Of a stretch of DNA of 64,000 bases, positions 1 through 10,957 are shown in pieces (within the stretch, counting starts at the first letter, position 1; each line of letters begins with the position of its first letter). Origin of the DNA: [Mycoplasma] falconis (GTDB taxonomy: Bacteria; Bacillota_I; Bacilli_A; Mycoplasmatales; Metamycoplasmataceae). Position numbers and translations under genes: made by a program. The DNA lies in contig NZ_VFSS01000003.1 of the NCBI RefSeq assembly GCF_006385795.1, positions 1 through 64,000 on the forward strand, written 5' to 3'. The notes under the pieces were generated by a model. It ran no database searches. It saw only the letters and a list, made by a program, of their open reading frames with translations, and was not told the origin of the DNA.

Positions 1-248
<248 letters not shown>

Positions 249-306
249 AGTTGATTGGTTTTGTTATATTGTAATTATTAAAATTGACGTTATGGTATTC
301 GTATCC

Positions 307-382
307 AGTTTTCAAAGAACTATTTTTAGTGTCCCATCAGGGCACTTTTAGTATTATACATACTTTTAATTTTTTATTTGAA
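307..382 (-). promoter_or_regulatory. rRNA promoter and leader with boxA-like element
   Basis: On the minus strand a TATAAT -10 box (358-353), preceded by TG one base upstream, follows a weak -35 (TTCAAA, 382-377). The transcribed leader then has a GTGCCC/GGGACAC hairpin (about 345-329) and GTTCTTTGAAAACT (320-307), which resembles the conserved motif upstream of 16S in Firmicutes and mollicutes that is linked to rRNA antitermination and processing. The TATAAT and motif are seen directly; the function is inferred. Confidence 0.75.
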
Positions 383-432
383 AAATTTTAGATTTTTTAA
401 AATATTTATTTTTTCTAAAAAGTTTAAATAAA

Positions 433-453
433 AAACGCCGTTTAAGGACGTTT
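433..453 (-). terminator. Terminator after greA
   Basis: AAACG-CC / GG-A-CGTTT stem with one bulge, followed on the minus strand by a T-rich run. It lies just past the greA stop and before the rRNA promoter. Confidence 0.6.
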
Positions 454-469
454 ATTATTATACACAATA

Positions 470-937
470 TTAATTAATACTAATAATTTTTACTTTATAT
501 TTTGTAGGAGCATCCACTTCGCAAATAGCATCAAGTTTTTGACCCATAATCGCTTTAGCTAATGGAGAAGCGTTTGAAACCTTATTATTAAAAGGATCGG
601 CATCAAGTGAACCAACGATGGTAACTTCCATTTCTTGATTTTTAGCTAAATTTAATAATTTAACAATAGATCCGATTTTTACAGCATTAGTTGCACTTTT
701 TTGAATAACTTCAGCGTTTTCTAAAATATGTTGAATTTCTAAAATTTCATTTTCGATGGCAGCTTGTTTATCACGGGCGGCATCGTATTCAGCATTTTCA
801 GACAAGTCCCCTTGATTTCTAGCTTCTTTAATTTCTTCGATAACTTGTGGTCTTGCTACTTCTTGTAAATATGTTAATTTTTCTTGATATTGTTCATAAC
901 TCTCTTGGGTTAAGTAAATTTTTTCTTCTTTTTGCAT
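470..937 (-). CDS. greA: Transcription elongation factor GreA
   Basis: 155 residues, the normal GreA length. The N-terminal half is the acidic antiparallel coiled coil that enters the RNA polymerase secondary channel, with the family stretch EEIKEARNQGDLSENAEYDAA around residues 33-53; the C-terminal half is the FKBP-like domain. GreA stimulates cleavage of backtracked transcripts so that stalled polymerase can restart. A good ribosome site (AGGAG) lies 5 nt before the ATG. It is the last leftward gene before the rRNA operon and has its own terminator. Identification is firm. Confidence 0.97.
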   Translation of the reverse strand: MQKEEKIYLTQESYEQYQEKLTYLQEVARPQVIEEIKEARNQGDLSENAEYDAARDKQAAIENEILEIQHILENAEVIQKSATNAVKIGSIVKLLNLAKNQEMEVTIVGSLDADPFNNKVSNASPLAKAIMGQKLDAICEVDAPTKYKVKIISIN

Positions 938-951
938 ATATACTCCTATTT

Positions 952-1698
952 TTATTCCTGATTATACTCTATTTTATCATTTAAGTTATTTTTTGCAATT
1001 AGTATTATATTCTTAAAACCAAATTTAGCAGTTTCATAACGAACGTTTTTTTCAAATAAATAATTTTTATCTTGCTTAAAACTTTTAATATGATCAAAAG
1101 AAATAATTAATATTCCGTTATCACTTAATAAAGGTAAAAATTTATCGATTTGATTTTTTATTGATAAATCCTCATTTAAAGAAACAATTAAATCAGAAGT
1201 TTGATTTGCCGGTTGATAAAAAACATTTTTAAAATCTAAATCAGGAAATTCTTTTAAAATTTCTTCCTTATTATTTCTAAATAAGGTTTGACTGTCTATT
1301 ATAGTTTTACGATTAGCTAAATTAGCAAGTGAAATGCCAACATAATCATTATTATCGCTTACTAAAATAGATTCATAATTATTTAAATATATAGTATTAA
1401 CCAAATAAGCGATCATGTGGTCATTAACAGTTTTTTTATAATATTTTTTAATGCCGTCTAAAACTACACCATAGTTAGGGTTTTTTTCTCTTAATTTAGA
1501 AAGTTCAATTTGTTCATCTTTGCTAACTATTTTTTTACTATATTTATTTTTTAAAACAAAAGTAACAATTAGCATAATAATTGCGAAAGTTAAAACAACC
1601 GCTAAGCTAATTCATAAACCTTTTCTTGTCTCATCACTTAATTTACTAGTTCCGGTTCTAATATTTAAATTAGCAACAAAATTATTAATCTTGTTCAT
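952..1698 (-). CDS. Putative membrane-anchored SAM-dependent methyltransferase (mycoplasma family)
   Basis: 248 residues when the ATG at 1698 is used and one TGA is read as Trp; a start at 1575 would remove the membrane segment. Residues about 30-48 are a hydrophobic helix (ISLAVVLTFAIIMLIVTFVL), so the protein is probably anchored with the rest in the cytoplasm. The body (about 70-225) has the alternating pattern of a Rossmann methyltransferase: YESILVSDNNDYVGISLA, a later SDLIVSLNE, and a DNGILIISFDHIKSF strand. I recall a mycoplasma family annotated as putative methyltransferase of this kind, but no substrate is known. The start overlaps the end of the upstream DUF1292-like gene by 14 bp, suggesting coupled translation. 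Confidence 0.6.
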
Positions 1699-1984
1699 TT
1701 CCCATTAACCGATCCATTAAGTTACTTTTATTATCGCGATCTAAAACAAAATTCTCTTCGGCAAATTGTTCAACAAGATCAATTAAAATATCAATTTCTC
1801 CTTCATCGGTCATTTCAATTAATCTTCCGTTTTCTTCTTTAACAAAAATAAAAGCTTCATCGTTAACTAAAACCATAAATCTTTCACCATTTTCGTAAAG
1901 GTCGAATAAAACATAGACTTTTTCGCCATCGTTTAAAGTTATTTCATTTTCAGGACTAAAAACTTTATATATTTTCTTTTCCAT
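1685..1984 (-). CDS. DUF1292-like small acidic protein
   Basis: 99 residues, acidic, with short beta-rich segments (KVYVLFDLYENGERFMVLVND) that resemble the Firmicutes DUF1292/YrzB family. In Bacillus that family sits next to the Holliday-junction resolvase-like yrrK/ruvX gene, and here too it follows ruvX directly, overlapping its end by 20 bp. Function is unknown; context suggests co-expression with ruvX and alaS. Family call is by resemblance and gene order, not by a search. Confidence 0.6.
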   Translation of the reverse strand: MEKKIYKVFSPENEITLNDGEKVYVLFDLYENGERFMVLVNDEAFIFVKEENGRLIEMTDEGEIDILIDLVEQFAEENFVLDRDNKSNLMDRLMGNEQD

Positions 1985-2402
1985 GTTGTCTCCTTAAATA
2001 ATCTTCGAGAATAATTTGTGCTGCTAGAGAATCTTTTTTAGTTTTGCGTCTAGTTTTATTAAAACCAGCCTGAGCTAATATATCTTCTGCAAATTTTGTT
2101 GATTGTCTTTCGTCTTGAAAAACAATTGGTAAATTAATATGTTCTTTTAATCTTTGTGCAAACTTTTCCACCATTATAGTTCTTGGTGATTTGGATAAAT
2201 CCATTCGCAAAGGATAACCTAAAACTATTGTGTCAATTTCATTATTATATTGTTCAATATATTCTTTGGTTTTTCTTATAGCTTTAATAAAATGTCATTC
2301 TTCAAACATGAAGTTTTCTAAACCGGTTGCAATAATTCCGTTAATATCACTAATCGCAAAACCACAAGATTTAGAACCTAAATCCAAAGCAAGTTTACGC
2401 AT
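1965..2402 (-). CDS. ruvX: RuvX/YqgF family putative Holliday junction resolvase / pre-16S rRNA nuclease
   Basis: 145 residues with one TGA-Trp. The N-terminus [16 protein letters not shown] is the RNase H-like beta-hairpin carrying the first catalytic Asp (residue 6), [11 protein letters not shown] is the second core strand, and [11 protein letters not shown] (about 92-102) plus [14 protein letters not shown] near the end carry the remaining family motifs. In E. coli the homologue finishes the 5' end of 16S rRNA; a resolvase role has also been proposed. The ATG overlaps the alaS stop (ATGCGTAA, 8 bp), so translation is likely coupled to alaS. Confidence 0.92.
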
Positions 2403-5058
2403 TTTTTAATTCTTCTTTAATATCACTTATTAATTGTGATAAAGGTTTTTCACCATTTATACTACCTTGACAAACTAAATTGTTTCCGCCGCCTTTGCCA
2501 TTAAATTTATTAGTTAAATTTTTAAAGTATTTATTAGACTCATATTTTTTGCTACTTACCATTAAATAAAATGAATTAGTTTTTGTTTCACTTAAACCGA
2601 TAACAAGGGCTTCTGGGTTAGCTTCTCTTAAACTAATAACAGCTTTTCTTAATAAATTACCATCATTATTGCTAATAACAAAAGTAGAAATTTCGTTAAT
2701 TAGTTCTGATTTATATTCTGAAATATCAACAGTTTCGTTTTGTTTTTCTTTTAGAAATTTTTTATAATCTTCTCTAATATTATTTTCATCAATATCATAT
2801 TGATCTAATAAACCTTCTTTAGCAAAAGTTCGTTCTGGGATATTTAATTCAAATCTATAATCGTAATCTGGTTTAAATTGTTGATTATTTTTAATTAAGG
2901 TTTTTAATAATTCTTGTTTTTCTTTAATTTCTTCTAATAAATATTGTTCGACATATTTAAATGAGGTAACAACTCTTAGACGATAAATCCCGGTACCTTT
3001 TGAATCAACACCGACAATTTTAAAATCTTCAATTATAGAAGAATTATCGACGTGAGTTCCTCCACATAAATCCTTAGTAATGTTTTCAAATTCAACTACA
3101 CGAACTTCATTGGCATCATGATATTCTGATTCCTCAATTGTCATATAAGCCCCTAGTTCTTGAGCTTTTTTAACTGAAGTAATAATGTAATTACGGTTTG
3201 CGTTCATAGCGATGTAATCACGCATAGTTTTTTCGATTAATCTAATTTCTTCTTTGGTTGGACGATGATCTAAACCAAAGTCAAATGTAAAGTGATCTGG
3301 ATTTATATTAGAACCTAATTGTTCGATTACTTCGTGAGGATATGTTTTTCTTAAAGCATGAAACATGATGTGAGTTGAAGAGTGGTTTCTTGCAAAGCCA
3401 ATTCTAGCTTCTTCGTCGACAAAACATTCAACTGGTTTGTTTTTATCAATAATACCTTTAACAACGTGAACTGGATTTCAATATTTATCTTTAAAAACAT
3501 CTAGAACTTCAATTTTATTACCATCTTGTAGCATATATCCAAAATCGTGGTTTTGACCACCAGAAGTTGCATAAAATGGAGTTTTATCTAAAATTAAATA
3601 ACTAATAGTTTCTTTATCATTAGTTTTTTCAATTTCTTTTTCTTCGTTTAATAAATATAAAATATTTGCTTTTCCTCTAGTTGTTTCATAACCAGTAAAT
3701 GTTGATACTTTATCTGGAATTAAAGATAAAGAATTAATAACTTTTTGCATACCAACTTCAACGTTAGCACGAGATTTTTCTTGGTGGGCTTTTAAAAACT
3801 CAGCAAATTCTTGCATATTAAGTTCAATGCCTTTTTCTTTTAGAATTTCTGATGTTAATTCAATTGGGAAACCATAAGTATCAAACATTTTAAAAGCAAC
3901 TTTAACATCGACAGTGCCGTTTTTTTCTAATTCTTGTTCTAAAAGTTTTTCACCATCTTTAATGGTTTTAGCAAATAACTCTTCTTCGTTTTTAATAATT
4001 TCAGACACTTTTTCAACGTCAATGTCATAAATTAATGAATCTTTAACAATTGGTACTAATTTGTATAAAAATGATTTTTCATTAATACCTAAAGATAAAC
4101 CTGACCGATAAGCTCTTCTAATTAATCTTCTAATAATATAGCCACGACCTACGTTTGAAGGACTAACGCCATCATTAATAGCATTCACAGAAGCTCTAAT
4201 ATGGTCTGCAATAACTTTGAAATAAGTATTAATCTTAGTTTGATCTTTATCTTTGGTGAAATAGTTGTTAATATCGTAATGATAATCAGTTAGTTTTTCT
4301 ACTTCTTTAATAATTGGTAAAAATAAGTCGGTATCAAAGTTAGTTGGAGCATCTTGCATAATTGAAACAATTCTTTCGAGTCCAGCTCCGGTATCAATAT
4401 TTTTTGTTGCTAAATCGGTGTAATTATTTTCACCATCATTGTTAAATTGAGAAAAAACAATATTTCAAATTTCTATATAACGATCATTTTCGATATCTTC
4501 TTTTAAAAGTTCAATACCTCTTTTGTCGTACTTTTCTCCACGGTCGTAAAAAATTTCGGTATCTGGTCCACAAGGTCCTTGACCAACATCTCAAAAGTTA
4601 GTGTCTCTTGTTCCTTTAATTAAATGCGAAGCTTCGACACCATTTTCGATTCAGTAATTATATGTATCAGTGTCTTCTTCAAAATAAGTAATATAAATTT
4701 TTTCTTTTTCTAGTTTTAAAACATCAAAAATAAATTCATAGCCAAAAGCGATAGCTTCTTTTTTGAAATAATCCCCAATTGAAAAGTTTCCTAACATTTC
4801 AAAAAAAGTATGATGTCTTGCAGTAACTCCTACATTTTCAATGTCGTTAGTACGAATTGATTTTTGTGAGTTAGTTAATCTTTTTGCAGGTGGTACTTTT
4901 TTACCACTAAAATAATCTTTTAAAGTTGCAACTCCTGAGTTAATCCAAAGTAATGAAGGGTCATTTTGAGGAATCAATGATTTTGAAGGAACAACTAAAT
5001 GACCTTTTGAAGCAAAAAAGTCAAGTCACATTTGTCTTATTTGTTTTGAGCTTAACAT
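2395..5058 (-). CDS. alaS: Alanine--tRNA ligase
   Basis: 887 residues, normal for a full-length bacterial AlaRS, with several TGA-Trp codons. The class II aminoacylation core is N-terminal ([20 protein letters not shown] start, then [18 protein letters not shown]). The editing domain has its zinc-binding residues intact: HSSTH (H559, H563) and CGGTH (C665, H669). The C-Ala domain ends with [11 protein letters not shown] (glycine-rich nucleotide-like motif). It charges tRNA-Ala and clears misacylated Ser/Gly. A GGAG site precedes the ATG. It follows mnmA by 11 nt and heads the overlapping ruvX-DUF1292-methyltransferase cluster. Confidence 0.98.
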
Positions 5059-5069
5059 ATATAAATCTC

Positions 5070-6188
<1,119 letters not shown>

Positions 6189-6311
6189 CTAATTAATAAT
6201 TTAAATTTTATATTTTTTATTAAAAAATATTTAAAGAACAATAAGACATATATTAAAAATATAGTTTTATCAAAATTTTATTTTTTAAAAATAAGACAAA
6301 TTAAAGAAAAA

Positions 6312-6328
6312 CCAACACATAGTGTTGG
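6312..6328 (-). terminator. Terminator after azoreductase gene
   Basis: Perfect 7-bp stem CCAACAC/GTGTTGG with a 3-nt loop, followed on the minus strand by TTTTTCTTT. About 130 nt of very AT-rich sequence between here and mnmA shows nothing else clear. Confidence 0.85.
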
Positions 6329-6333
6329 AAAAA

Positions 6334-6936
6334 TTATTTAAATAATTTAACTTGTTTTTTAATTTCTTCTAATTTAGTATTAACAACTTCTTCTGGTGTT
6401 AATTTGTTTAAAAGTTCTACTTTAGTACCTGCTAAAACGATTGGGTCTAAAACACTAGCCCCTAAAAATTTTCATATGTTTACTAAATAATTAGTATGAC
6501 TTGCTCATTGGTATCAACCTTCTGGTGCACCTTGGGTTGTTAAGACTTGAACAGTTAAATTATCTAATAAACCTACTGATGTTCCTTTACCGTTGTATTT
6601 ATAAGAAAAGGTTTTTCCTGGTACGCAAATACGATCAATAAAGTTTTTTAAAGTTGCAGGAATTGCAAAATTAATCATTGGTGCAGAAATTAAAAGTTTA
6701 TCTGCTTGTTTTAATTTTTCGATGTATTGATTAGATTTTTCTTCACTTCAAAAAGACATGAAATTTTCTGAGTTCATTGGTTCGTTAGCCATATCTAATA
6801 AATTTAAATCTAAAATTTCGATTTCGTCATTAGGAAATTCTAATTTATATTCTTCTAAAAATTTGTTTAATAGTCCGTCAGAAATTGAATTTTTTAAACC
6901 CATTGGTGAACTATATAAACCTAATAGTTTTGCCAT
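6334..6936 (-). CDS. azoR: FMN-dependent NADH-azoreductase
   Basis: 200 residues with TGA-Trp codons. It has the flavodoxin-like quinone reductase fold of AzoR/AcpD: LLGLYSSPMGLKNSISDGL at the N-terminus (phosphate-binding loop for FMN), KLLISAPMINFAIPATLKNFIDR around the middle, and a VQVLTTQGAPEGWYQWAS loop contacting the flavin. It would reduce quinones or azo compounds with NADH in the cytosol, a common mycoplasma redox enzyme. AAAGGAG precedes the ATG. It appears to be a single-gene unit with its own terminator. Confidence 0.93.
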
Positions 6937-6961
6937 ATTGTTTTACTCCTTTGTAAATAAA

Positions 6962-6979
6962 AAGAGCTTAAAAGCTCTT
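6962..6979 (-). terminator. Terminator after the tRNA-Gly genes
   Basis: AAGAGCTT/AAGCTCTT 8-bp stem with 2-nt spacer, followed on the minus strand by TTTTTATTT. It lies between the tRNA pair and the azoreductase start. Confidence 0.75.
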
Positions 6980-7023
6980 ATTAATTGTTCTAAGTAATTA
7001 GTAATTAGCTAATAACTTACATA

Positions 7024-7097
7024 TGGTGCGGATGAAGGGAATCGGACCCTCGTATGCAGATTGGCAACCTGCTGTTCTACCATTGAACTACATCCGC
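7024..7097 (-). tRNA. tRNA-Gly (anticodon GCC)
   Basis: 74 nt including an encoded CCA. Acceptor GCGGATG/CATCCGC pairs fully, the anticodon stem GCAGG/TCTGC closes a TTGCCAA loop (GCC), and the T arm contains the usual TCCGATTC-type loop. It is two bases from the second tRNA-Gly, and both run leftward. Confidence 0.97.
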
Positions 7098-7099
7098 AA

Positions 7100-7173
7100 T
7101 GGTGCAAGTGATGGGAATCGAACCCACGTATTCAGCTTGGAAGGCTGATGTTCTACCATTAAACTACACTCGC
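7100..7173 (-). tRNA. tRNA-Gly (anticodon TCC)
   Basis: 74 nt with encoded CCA. Acceptor GCGAGTG/CACTTGC (one G-U pair), anticodon stem TCAGC/GCTGA with loop CTTCCAA (TCC). Together with the GCC tRNA beside it, this locus covers all glycine codons with two isoacceptors; many mycoplasmas make do with TCC alone. Confidence 0.97.
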
Positions 7174-7255
7174 TTTTAGCTTAATTATTATATAAGAAAA
7201 AAATATATTTCTTATTAATTTTTTAAAAAATAAATTAAGCTAAAAAAGATTAGAA

Positions 7256-7277
7256 AAACACGGGATAAACCGTGTTT
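7256..7277 (-). terminator. Terminator after argS
   Basis: 8-bp stem AAACACGG/CCGTGTTT with a 6-nt loop, then TTTTTCT on the minus strand, 13 nt past the argS stop. Confidence 0.88.
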
Positions 7278-7290
7278 CTAAATAAATAAA

Positions 7291-8913
7291 TTACATTTTG
7301 TCAGGAATATCTAAATCCATTAATCTTAATCCGTTAGCCAAAACAGTTTTAGTTGCTTTAACTAAAGCTAAATAGCTTTCTTCGTTTGGATCACCCATAA
7401 CTTTGCAATTTGAATAGAATGAATTAAATGCACCAGCAAGTTTTAATAGATATGGTGGTAATAAGTTAACTTTATAAGTTTTTGCCATAGTTGCAATTAA
7501 ATCTGGGTATTCTTTTAATTCATTGACAAGTTTTTGGGCATATTCGTTTTGAATAGTGCTTGCTTGTGGATTTTCTATACCAGCTTTGTCTAGTAATTGC
7601 ACACAACGAGCGTGAGCATATTTAATAATAAACATTGGGTTTGATTCATCTGATTTTGTAACTTTATTAATATCAAAATCGATTTTTGAATTATATGATC
7701 TTTCAATTAAGAAAAATCTTAATGCATCTTTTCCTACTAAATCTAAAAGCTCTCTTAATGTTAAAGAAGTTCCTAAACGTTTAGACATTTTAACTTCTTT
7801 GCCATCTTTAACAACTCTTAATAATTGAAATAATAAGATTTCTAATTGATCACGACGATATCCTAAATCTTCAAATGAGAATTTTACCCGTTCAACATAA
7901 CCTGAGTGATCTGCTCCTCAAACGTCAATAATAACTCCGTTTTCTTTATCGTTTAATTGATTAAATTTTCATTCATGATAAGCGATATCAGCACATAAAT
8001 AAGTTGAATCACCGTTTGATTTAATAATAACACGGTCTTTGTCGTCTTTACCACCGCTAGTTGTAGCTAATCAAGTAGCTCCATCTTTTTCGTAAGTGGT
8101 TTTTAATCTTCTAATTGAAGGTCAAACTAAATCTTTTTTATATTGTTCGGTTTCAGAGGTATAAAGGTCAAATCAAACACCAAATCTTTTTAAATCTTTT
8201 TCAATGTTTTCTAAAGCGTAATTACGTCCAAAATCTCTGAAAAATTGACGAATTTCATCGGTGTATTCTACGCCTTTGTATTTATCGCCATATTTTTGAT
8301 AAAAAGCATCAGCGAATTCAATAATATCTCCACCACGATAACATTGTTCTGGCATTGGAAAATCTTTATTAAAAATTTGTTGATAACGGCTATAAACTGA
8401 AGCAGCTAAATTATTCATTTGATTTCCGTAATCGTTAACCAAATATTCACGCACAACACGATGTCCTGCTTTTTCTAAAATATTAGACAAGGTTGCTCCG
8501 ATAGCAGCATTCCTTGCATGACCGATGTGTAAATATCCTGTAGGGTTAGCTGACACAAACTCAACGTTGCAAGCTCCTTTGGTTCCGGTGATATCACCAT
8601 AGTGTTCACCTAATTTGTTGATGTTATTTACAGTATCGGCTAAAACAGAATCAGATACTCAAAAATTAATAAAACCAGGTTCAGCGACTTGAATTTCACT
8701 AATTTCTTTATATTTGTTTAAATCAATATTTTTAACAATTTCATGAGCTATTTCTATTGCTTTTTTACCTAAATCTTTTTGTAAGGTTAATGCAATATTG
8801 GTTGAATAATCACCATAGCTTTTTGATTCGGTTAAAATTACTGGTTTATTAATGTTTAATTTTTGTAATGCTTCATTAATTGAAGCAATAATAATATCTT
8901 TTGTTGTACTCAT
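7291..8913 (-). CDS. argS: Arginine--tRNA ligase
   Basis: 540 residues with several TGA-Trp codons. Class I signatures are present: HIGH at residues 129-132 in SANPTGYLHIGHARN, and KMSKR with MSKR at 376-379. The N-terminal tRNA-binding (Add-1) domain and a C-terminal DALR anticodon-binding domain (ends with LANGLRLMDLDIPDKM) are complete. There is no Shine-Dalgarno sequence; instead a TATAAT box ends 7 nt before the ATG, which suggests a leaderless message. It is divergent from cysS. Confidence 0.98.
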
Positions 8914-8973
8914 AGTTTCAATTATATTATATTTGCAGCATTTATTTAACTTATTATGTATATAATAATTGCT
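8914..8973. promoter_or_regulatory. Divergent argS/cysS promoters, both apparently leaderless
   Basis: The 60 bp between the two ATGs hold one TATAAT on each strand: 8926-8921 for argS and 8961-8966 for cysS. Each is followed by exactly 7 nt and then the ATG, so transcription would start at or next to the start codon. No ribosome site is visible for either gene. -35 sequences are weak (TTAAAT for argS; none clear for cysS). Confidence 0.7.
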
Positions 8974-10179
8974 ATGAAAAGATATTATTTATGTGGTCCA
9001 ACTGTCTATAATTACCCTCATATTGGTAATTTAAGACCGACCGTTACTTTTGATTTAATGATAAGAGCTCAAAGATATTTAGGAGAAGAAGTTTTTTATT
9101 TACATAATATTACTGACATCGATGACAAAATTATTAACAAAGCTTTTGAAGAAAATAAAACAGAAAAAGAAATTAGTGAATTTTATGAAAAATATTATTT
9201 AGATTTATTTACTAAATTCAATTTAGTTTTACCTAACAAAGTTATAAGAGTAACCGATTCTTTAAACGATATGTACCAATACATTCAAGAAATGATTAAT
9301 AAGGGTTCAGCCTATCAAGTTGGAGGCAACGTCTTTTTTGATATCCAAAAACATAAAGATGTTTATGGATCGATTAGCAACCAAAAAATTGATGAATTAA
9401 ATAGCGAAGACGATGGTGTTTTAGGTAAAAAACATAAAACTGATTTTACCCTTTGAAAATCAACAACTAACGGAATTAAATTTGAAAGTCCTTTTGGTTT
9501 GGGACGTCCTGGATGACATACGGAATGTAGCTGTTTTATTGCTAAATATTTTAACGGAGAACAACTAGACGCTCATGGCGGAGGAATTGATTTAATTTTC
9601 CCTCATCACGAAAATGAAAACATTCAACATTTTTCAATCTATGGTCAACCAATTGCCAAAGATTGAATTCACTTTGGAACTTTAAATTATAAAAATCAAA
9701 AAATGTCTAAATCACTAGGAAATATTATTTATCCACATGATTTTTTAGAAACATATTCACCAGATACATATAAAATTTTAATTCTAACTACTAATTATTC
9801 AAAACCAATTAATATAACTGATGAATTATTAGAAACTAATCAAAATCAAGTTAACAAATTTAGATTAGCTAAAAATAAAATTGTTTTAGAAAACATCCAT
9901 TATGAAGTGGATGAAGAACAAGTAAAAGCAATTATTGAAGATATTGCTAGGTTAGATTTTACTCAGGGTTATGCCAAATTAATTAAACTATTTAAAAATC
10001 AAGCAGATTTAGGTTCATTTTTTAAAGTTTTATACATTTTAGGTTTTAATCTTGTTAATTCTGAAATAACTGAAAAAGATAAACAACTTTATTTAAAATG
10101 AAAAAAACTTGTAGGAGAAAAAAACTTTGAAGAAGCAGATAAAATCAGAGAATATCTAAAAGAAAGAAGAATAATTTAA
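8974..10179 (+). CDS. cysS: Cysteine--tRNA ligase
   Basis: 401 residues starting at the ATG at 8974; an in-frame ATG at 8956 lies upstream of the -10 box and is unlikely. The protein is trimmed at the N-terminus compared with most CysRS, starting almost directly at the zinc ligand C7 ([20 protein letters not shown] at 16-19, a normal CysRS form of HIGH). Further zinc ligands lie in GWHTECSC (C185) and PHHENE. KMSKS is at 243-247. The stop overlaps the rlmB start (TAATG), so the two are translationally coupled. Confidence 0.96.
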
Positions 10180-10874
10180 TGAAAAAAATCATTTATGGTC
10201 GTAACTCAGTTTTAGAAGCTTTAGAAAATAAATATCCAATTAGTAAAATTTATTTACAAAAGGGTTTAACTAACAAAAATTTAAAGTTTAACAATATAAC
10301 TTTTTTAGATTTAACTCAGATGAATAAAATGACTAATAATGGTAATCATCAAGGTTATATTGCTGAAATTGAAGAATATAAATATTATGATTTAGGATCT
10401 ATTTTTAAAGATAAAGCCAACAAAGTTTTAATGCTAGATCATGTACAAGACCCACAAAACTTTGGAGCAATTATTAGATCAGCTAACGTTTTTGGCATTA
10501 AACATATTATTATTCCTAAAAATCGAGCTGTTGATGTAACACCAGTTGTTTTAAAGACTTCCTCAGGAGGATTTAACAACGTTAAGATTATTAAGGTTGC
10601 TTCATTATTTGATTGCATAGCAGAGTTAAAAAAACAAGGTTTTTGAATTTACGCTTCGGCATTAAATCAATCAGCTAAAAAAATGCAAAATATTAAATTT
10701 GCTGACCCAACATGTATAGTTGTTGGTAACGAAGGAAGTGGTGTTTCTAATACAATTATTAAACACGCCGATGAAGTTGTTTATATCGAACAAAATGAAG
10801 GTTCAGTGCAATCGTTAAATGTTTCAGCAGCAACAGCTATCTTACTTTACGAATTAGATAAACAAGTTAAATAA
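10179..10874 (+). CDS. rlmB: 23S rRNA (guanosine-2'-O-)-methyltransferase RlmB (SpoU family)
   Basis: 231 residues with one TGA-Trp. It has a short N-terminal substrate-binding domain (YGRNSVLEALENKYPISKIYL) and a C-terminal SPOUT knot with motif 1 LDHVQDPQNFGAIIRSA, motif 2 IVVGNEGSGVS and motif 3 QSLNVSAATAILLYEL. RlmB methylates G2251 of 23S rRNA in the P loop. TrmH-type relatives are possible, but the N-terminal domain favours RlmB. Pairing with cysS is common in Firmicutes. Confidence 0.92.
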
Positions 10875-10906
10875 ATCACAGCAAAAATAATAAGCTGTGA
10901 TTTTTT
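10873..10906 (+). terminator. Terminator after rlmB
   Basis: AAATCACAGC/GCTGTGATTT 10-bp stem with an 11-nt AT loop and a run of Ts, starting on the last base of the stop codon. Confidence 0.88.
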
Positions 10907-10916
10907 AATAATAAAA

Positions 10917-10940
10917 ATGACTAACAAAACTGTTAGCCAT
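10917..10940 (-). terminator. Terminator after arcC
   Basis: ATG-A-CTAACA / TGTTAG-C-CAT stem with one mismatch and a 4-nt loop, followed on the minus strand by TTTTTATTATT. Confidence 0.8.
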
Positions 10941-10957
10941 TATTTATATAGAAATTC

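Noticed and set aside
2395..5058. Several partial alaS-like pieces that could be read as a broken gene
   Set aside because: All breaks are in-frame TGA codons; with TGA as Trp the enzyme is intact and of normal length. The same holds for argS, secA, rpoC, uvrA and the DUF885 gene.
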